A stretch of DNA of 64,000 nt from contig NZ_JAOQMX010000002.1 in assembly GCF_025960985.1 (NCBI RefSeq), positions 62,001-126,000 on the forward strand, written 5' to 3'. The translations under genes and the position numbers were made by a program. Below are positions 60,929 to 64,000 of the stretch, piece after piece. This DNA comes from Flavobacterium psychraerolatum. Lineage in GTDB: Bacteria; Bacteroidota; Bacteroidia; Flavobacteriales; Flavobacteriaceae. Each line of letters starts with the position of its first letter. Within the stretch, counting starts at the first letter, position 1. The notes under the pieces were generated by a model. The model saw nothing but the letters and a program-made list of their open reading frames with translations, made no database searches and had not been told where the DNA came from.

Positions 60929-62554
60929 TTATTTTTTTGACATTTTACTTGCCATCAAGAATGCATTATAAGCATTTACCATTTTACCCGAAACAGATAA
61001 GTCTGCAAAAGGGCGAACATCGTTTGGATTTCCTCCTACAATAACGTCAGTGGTAATAGCTACACCAGAATCCATCAAAATGTGTTTAACTTGTGGTGCT
61101 GTTAATTTTGGAAAATAAGAACGAATCATTGCTGCAACTCCAGCAACATTCGGTGAGGCCATTGAGGTTCCTTGTAAAAAACGATAAGTATTATCTGGAG
61201 TAGTTGCGTAAATTTGAACTCCAGGTGCAAAAACATCTACATTAAGTTTTCCAAAGTTAGAAAAACGTGCAACTACTTTATTACCATACTCAAAGTTCAA
61301 AGCACCAACTGTTAGTAAATTGTCTGCAATCTCCGTTTTTTTATCTTCAGAGTCATTAGGGAAATTATCAAATACATCAATATCTTTTGCTGAATTTCCA
61401 GCTGCGTGAACAATTAAAACATCTTTGCTTGCTGCATATTTGATTGCGTCAAAAACCCATTGTTTATGAGGTGAAAAAGCTTTACCAAAACTTCCGTTGA
61501 TTACTTTTGCGCCATTGTCCACAGCATAACGAATTGCCAAAGCTATGTCTTTGTCATACTCATCTCCATCTGGCACAGCACGTACTGTCATAATCGCTAC
61601 GTTGTTGGCTACACCGTCACCTCCTTTATTGTTGTGACGTACTTGAGCAACAATACCTGCAACGTGTGTCCCATGTAGTGTTTCTTTTTTGTCTGGTCCC
61701 ATTACGTTATTGTTTCCGTATTTGGTATCCGTAATGTCGTTTGGATTGTCACCAACCACTTTTCTATAGTCTTGCTTCAAGTTTTCACCGCTCAAAGTAG
61801 CATTGGCTTTTTCTATTTCTCCTTGTAATGTTTCTTTTAAGTTCTTTATTGGCATTCCAAAAGAGAAGAAGCGTTGGATGGTAGTTTTTGCTTTTTCAAC
61901 TTTCTCATCAGTAGTTGCAATTGCTTTTACTTCATCGATTGTGTAATCTTCTTTTTTTAGAATTGATGCAATAGTAGCATCAGAATCTTTTAATACAGAA
62001 GCCATTTCTTCGTATTGCCCTTTTTTCTTTGCAGCATCTGAAATCTCTTTATCATTTTCTGCTTTAGCAGCAAGATAAGTCGTTTCGTCTGCAAGGTTTT
62101 TATCTTTGATAATTCTTTCATATTCTAGGTTTTCTTTTACCGTATTTCCTAGAAAGTTCCATCCGTGAATGTCATCAATAAAACCATTGTTATCATCATC
62201 AATTCCGTTTCCTGGAATTTCTTTTGCATTAGTCCAAACAACAGCTTGTAAATCTTCGTGTTCAATATCTCCACCAGAATCAATAATTCCAACGATTACT
62301 TTTTGTCCCATTTTGCCTTTTAGTAATTCAGCATAGGTTCTGTCAACACTCATTCCTGGAACGGTATCTTTTTGAATATCAAGATGACTCCATCGTTTAA
62401 GGTCATTTTCTTTCAAAGCTGATTTTTTGCTCACATTCAATGGAGCCGTTATCGGTGTAAACTTGCTGAAATTAAAAGCTTGTTTTTGGGTGCTACAACT
62501 GCTTAGTACTAAAATAGCAAATGCAGAAATATAGAATGGTTTGAAACTATTCAT
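60929..62554 (-). CDS. S8 (subtilisin-like) serine protease, lipoprotein
   Basis: 541 aa. Lipobox LSSC (Cys20). Catalytic residues Asp92 (IIDSGGDIEHE), His294 (LHGTHVAGIVA) and Ser464 (GTSMASPNV). The Asp-His distance, about 200 residues, is much larger than in subtilisin and holds a helical, lysine-rich insertion (about 140-270). The short N-terminal region shows no obvious inhibitor prodomain. Surface-anchored in the outer membrane or exposed to the periplasm by the lipid. It and the M1 enzyme are consecutive and probably work on extracellular protein. Confidence 0.93.
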   Translation of the reverse strand: MNSFKPFYISAFAILVLSSCSTQKQAFNFSKFTPITAPLNVSKKSALKENDLKRWSHLDIQKDTVPGMSVDRTYAELLKGKMGQKVIVGIIDSGGDIEHEDLQAVVWTNAKEIPGNGIDDDNNGFIDDIHGWNFLGNTVKENLEYERIIKDKNLADETTYLAAKAENDKEISDAAKKKGQYEEMASVLKDSDATIASILKKEDYTIDEVKAIATTDEKVEKAKTTIQRFFSFGMPIKNLKETLQGEIEKANATLSGENLKQDYRKVVGDNPNDITDTKYGNNNVMGPDKKETLHGTHVAGIVAQVRHNNKGGDGVANNVAIMTVRAVPDGDEYDKDIALAIRYAVDNGAKVINGSFGKAFSPHKQWVFDAIKYAASKDVLIVHAAGNSAKDIDVFDNFPNDSEDKKTEIADNLLTVGALNFEYGNKVVARFSNFGKLNVDVFAPGVQIYATTPDNTYRFLQGTSMASPNVAGVAAMIRSYFPKLTAPQVKHILMDSGVAITTDVIVGGNPNDVRPFADLSVSGKMVNAYNAFLMASKMSKK

Positions 62555-62857
62555 AGTATTGTATTAAAGTTTTAAATAATATTCGAAAGTACAGATTTTT
62601 TTTGAACAAAAAGCAGGGTTAACACTATGTTAGTATATTTTATTCAAGAATAAGTTGTTAAATCAATATTTTTCTATGAAATCAAAAAGCAGATGTTGTT
62701 TCTTTTTCTTTAGTTTCTTTATTAATAAGTTAGAATTTGTTAACTAAAAACGGTATAATGAATAATAATTATAGGTTAATGGCTTGGCTAATTGAAGTAA
62801 AATTAAAAGTGCATCCACTTCAATCAATATTTTAGAGATTTGAAATTTATAATGTCA
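62555..62857. other. Gap before the MBL-fold gene
   Basis: 303 bases of AT-rich DNA between the S8 and MBL genes. It should hold the S8 promoter: on the minus strand TACTTTCG (7 of 8) lies about 33 bases before the ATG. Nothing else stands out. Confidence 0.5.
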
Positions 62858-63715
62858 TTAAAGGAGATCTCCAGTTTTCATAACCTCCTTCAAACGAACT
62901 CCTTTTTCGGTATGTTGTACGGTGATGATTTCGTTATGTGCATCATGTTCCATAAATAAATAGTAATTACTGGTTGCTGCTTCATCCAGAAATTTAATTT
63001 TTTCTGGCATAGTCTGTAGCGGTCGTGTATCATATCCCATTACATACGGAATGGGAATGTGGCCGGCTGTTGGGAGTAAGTCAGCCATGAAACAAATCGT
63101 GTTTCCATTGTACTTAATCATCGGAATCATTTGCTTGTCTGTATGACCATCGGCATAGAATATAGAAAAGCTCATTTCGCTGGAAATACCAAAATCACTG
63201 TCAGGTCTGGAAATAAAATTTAATTGCCCACTATCTTTCATTGGCAAAATGTTTTCCGACAAGAAGGATGCTTTTTCTCTTGAGTTGGGTTTTGTGGCCC
63301 ATTCCCAATGGCTTTCATTGGTCCAAAATTTTGCGTTTTTAAAAGCTGTTTCGTAACCTGTTTTGTCTTTGTTCCATTGTACTGCACCTCCAGAATGGTC
63401 AAAATGTAGATGTGTCAAAAAAACATCGGTAATGTCATCTCTGTTAAATCCATATTTTGCCAAAGATTTATCCATAGAATGAGACCCCCAAAGGTAATAA
63501 TAGCCAAAGAATTTTTCCGATTGTTTGTTCCCCATTCCGGTATCGATTAAAATTAGTCGCTTACCATCTTCGATTAATAAACAGCGCGCGGCAATATCGA
63601 TTAGGTTGTTGGCATCGGCGGGATTGGTTTTGTTCCAAATGGTTTTGGGTACTACGCCAAACATAGCGCCACCATCGAGTTTAAAATTTCCTGTTTCTAT
63701 TGGGTAGAGTTTCAT
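62858..63715 (-). CDS. MBL-fold metallo-hydrolase
   Basis: 285 aa. The zinc motif is THLHFDHSGGAV near residue 108 (HxHxDH), with further ligands in GHTDKQ around 198 and ADLLPTAGHI and the final MEHDAHN. This is a quorum-lactonase/glyoxalase II-like plan without a signal peptide, so cytosolic; the substrate cannot be named. It is divergent from the Fe-S assembly gene at the window end. Confidence 0.88.
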   Translation of the reverse strand: MKLYPIETGNFKLDGGAMFGVVPKTIWNKTNPADANNLIDIAARCLLIEDGKRLILIDTGMGNKQSEKFFGYYYLWGSHSMDKSLAKYGFNRDDITDVFLTHLHFDHSGGAVQWNKDKTGYETAFKNAKFWTNESHWEWATKPNSREKASFLSENILPMKDSGQLNFISRPDSDFGISSEMSFSIFYADGHTDKQMIPMIKYNGNTICFMADLLPTAGHIPIPYVMGYDTRPLQTMPEKIKFLDEAATSNYYLFMEHDAHNEIITVQHTEKGVRLKEVMKTGDLL

Positions 63716-63838
63716 TTTTTAAGTCAGTTTCATTTATAAGTTTTATTACAATCAATCTTGAGTTGCATTTGTAGTGGCAATTTACTAAAATTCGATAAAT
63801 AAATTCTATTCCATCATTAGTTATAAAAATGTTATCTG

Positions 63839-63870
63839 TTGTGCGAAAAGATTTTTATATGCTATCTTTG
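63839..63870 (+). promoter_or_regulatory. Promoter of the HesB/IscA gene
   Basis: TTG (63839-63841), 21-base spacer, TATCTTTG (63863-63870): a perfect flavobacterial promoter, 68 bases before the ATG. Confidence 0.7.
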
Positions 63871-63937
63871 TGGTTAATTTAGACAAAATCAATATAGCGG
63901 TGTAAAAGTTGCTAGTTGGTTCTTAAAAAATAAGCAA

Positions 63938-64000
63938 ATGATAAAAGTTTCAGACGAAGCCAAAAAGAAAATTGTCGACTTAATGAAAGACGATGGTTTT
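63938..64000 (+). CDS. HesB/IscA-type Fe-S assembly protein, first 21 codons
   Basis: Only MIKVSDEAKKKIVDLMKDDGF is visible, in two parts MIKVSDEAKKKIVD and LMKDDGF. It matches the first strand and helix of A-type carriers (HesB/IscA/SufA). The gene runs off the window. The suf operon commonly follows in Flavobacterium, so sufBCDS may lie just outside. Confidence 0.7.
   Translation, partial: MIKVSDEAKKKIVDLMKDDGF

Overview
The window comes from a low-GC member of the Bacteroidota, almost certainly Flavobacteriaceae and probably Flavobacterium or a close relative. Supporting signs are recurrent promoters of the form TTG-N17-23-TAnnTTTG, the gliding/type IX secretion lipoprotein SprE (PorW), an F-type ATP synthase operon that stops after atpG (no atpD or atpC), a run of flavobacterial DUF families, intergenic REP-like repeats, and weak or absent Shine-Dalgarno sequences.

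Layout. 1-7.8 kb: tRNA-Cys (cut by the window edge), folB, glnS with an unusual C-terminal extension, a small envelope-stress-like trio (YtxH, holin-like, DUF6327-like), an SPFH protein, a dead outer-membrane-protein remnant and gltX. 7.9-15.9 kb: a DUF4175 giant, ybeY and mnmG, with three parS-like centromere sites around the 3' end of ybeY and a fourth behind mnmG; then a methyltransferase and a Skp/OmpH lipoprotein. The parS cluster beside mnmG suggests the window lies in the origin-proximal part of the chromosome. 16-22.8 kb: a Pif1-like helicase followed by an accessory island. A roughly 300-bp block holding the helicase 3' end and a conserved hairpin element is duplicated. Imperfect palindromes with integron-like boundary motifs lead into a broken hydrolase fragment, an unrecognised 455-aa protein, a small unknown protein and a YefM/YoeB-type toxin-antitoxin pair. 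No integrase is in the window.

22.8-32 kb: aldehyde dehydrogenase, PLP decarboxylase, a DUF6515-type gene cut by an in-frame TGA, lipoprotein, HU/SPOR protein, dprA and a PaaE-like oxidoreductase. 32-48.5 kb: sprE, bactofilin and the ATP synthase operon atpZ-(DUF6168)-atpBEFHAG with conspicuous intercistronic stem-loops, then a chain of envelope genes (GNAT, flippase, dut, nucleotidyltransferase, TPR, DUF4292, EnvC-like) in one direction. 48.7-64 kb: MFS exporter, BLUF photoreceptor, mfd with an upstream lipoprotein gene, a GH110-type galactosidase, a BamA/TamA-like barrel, M1 and S8 peptidases, an MBL-fold hydrolase and the first 21 codons of a HesB/IscA-type Fe-S protein.

Most of the window is ordinary core genome. 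The parts that deserve attention are the parS cluster, the 18.7-22.3 kb cassette-like island (including a YoeB-type toxin that lacks the usual Glu46), the nonsense-interrupted DUF6515 gene, and the stem-loops that punctuate the atp operon. All functional names are from reading motifs and from family knowledge; no database search was run.
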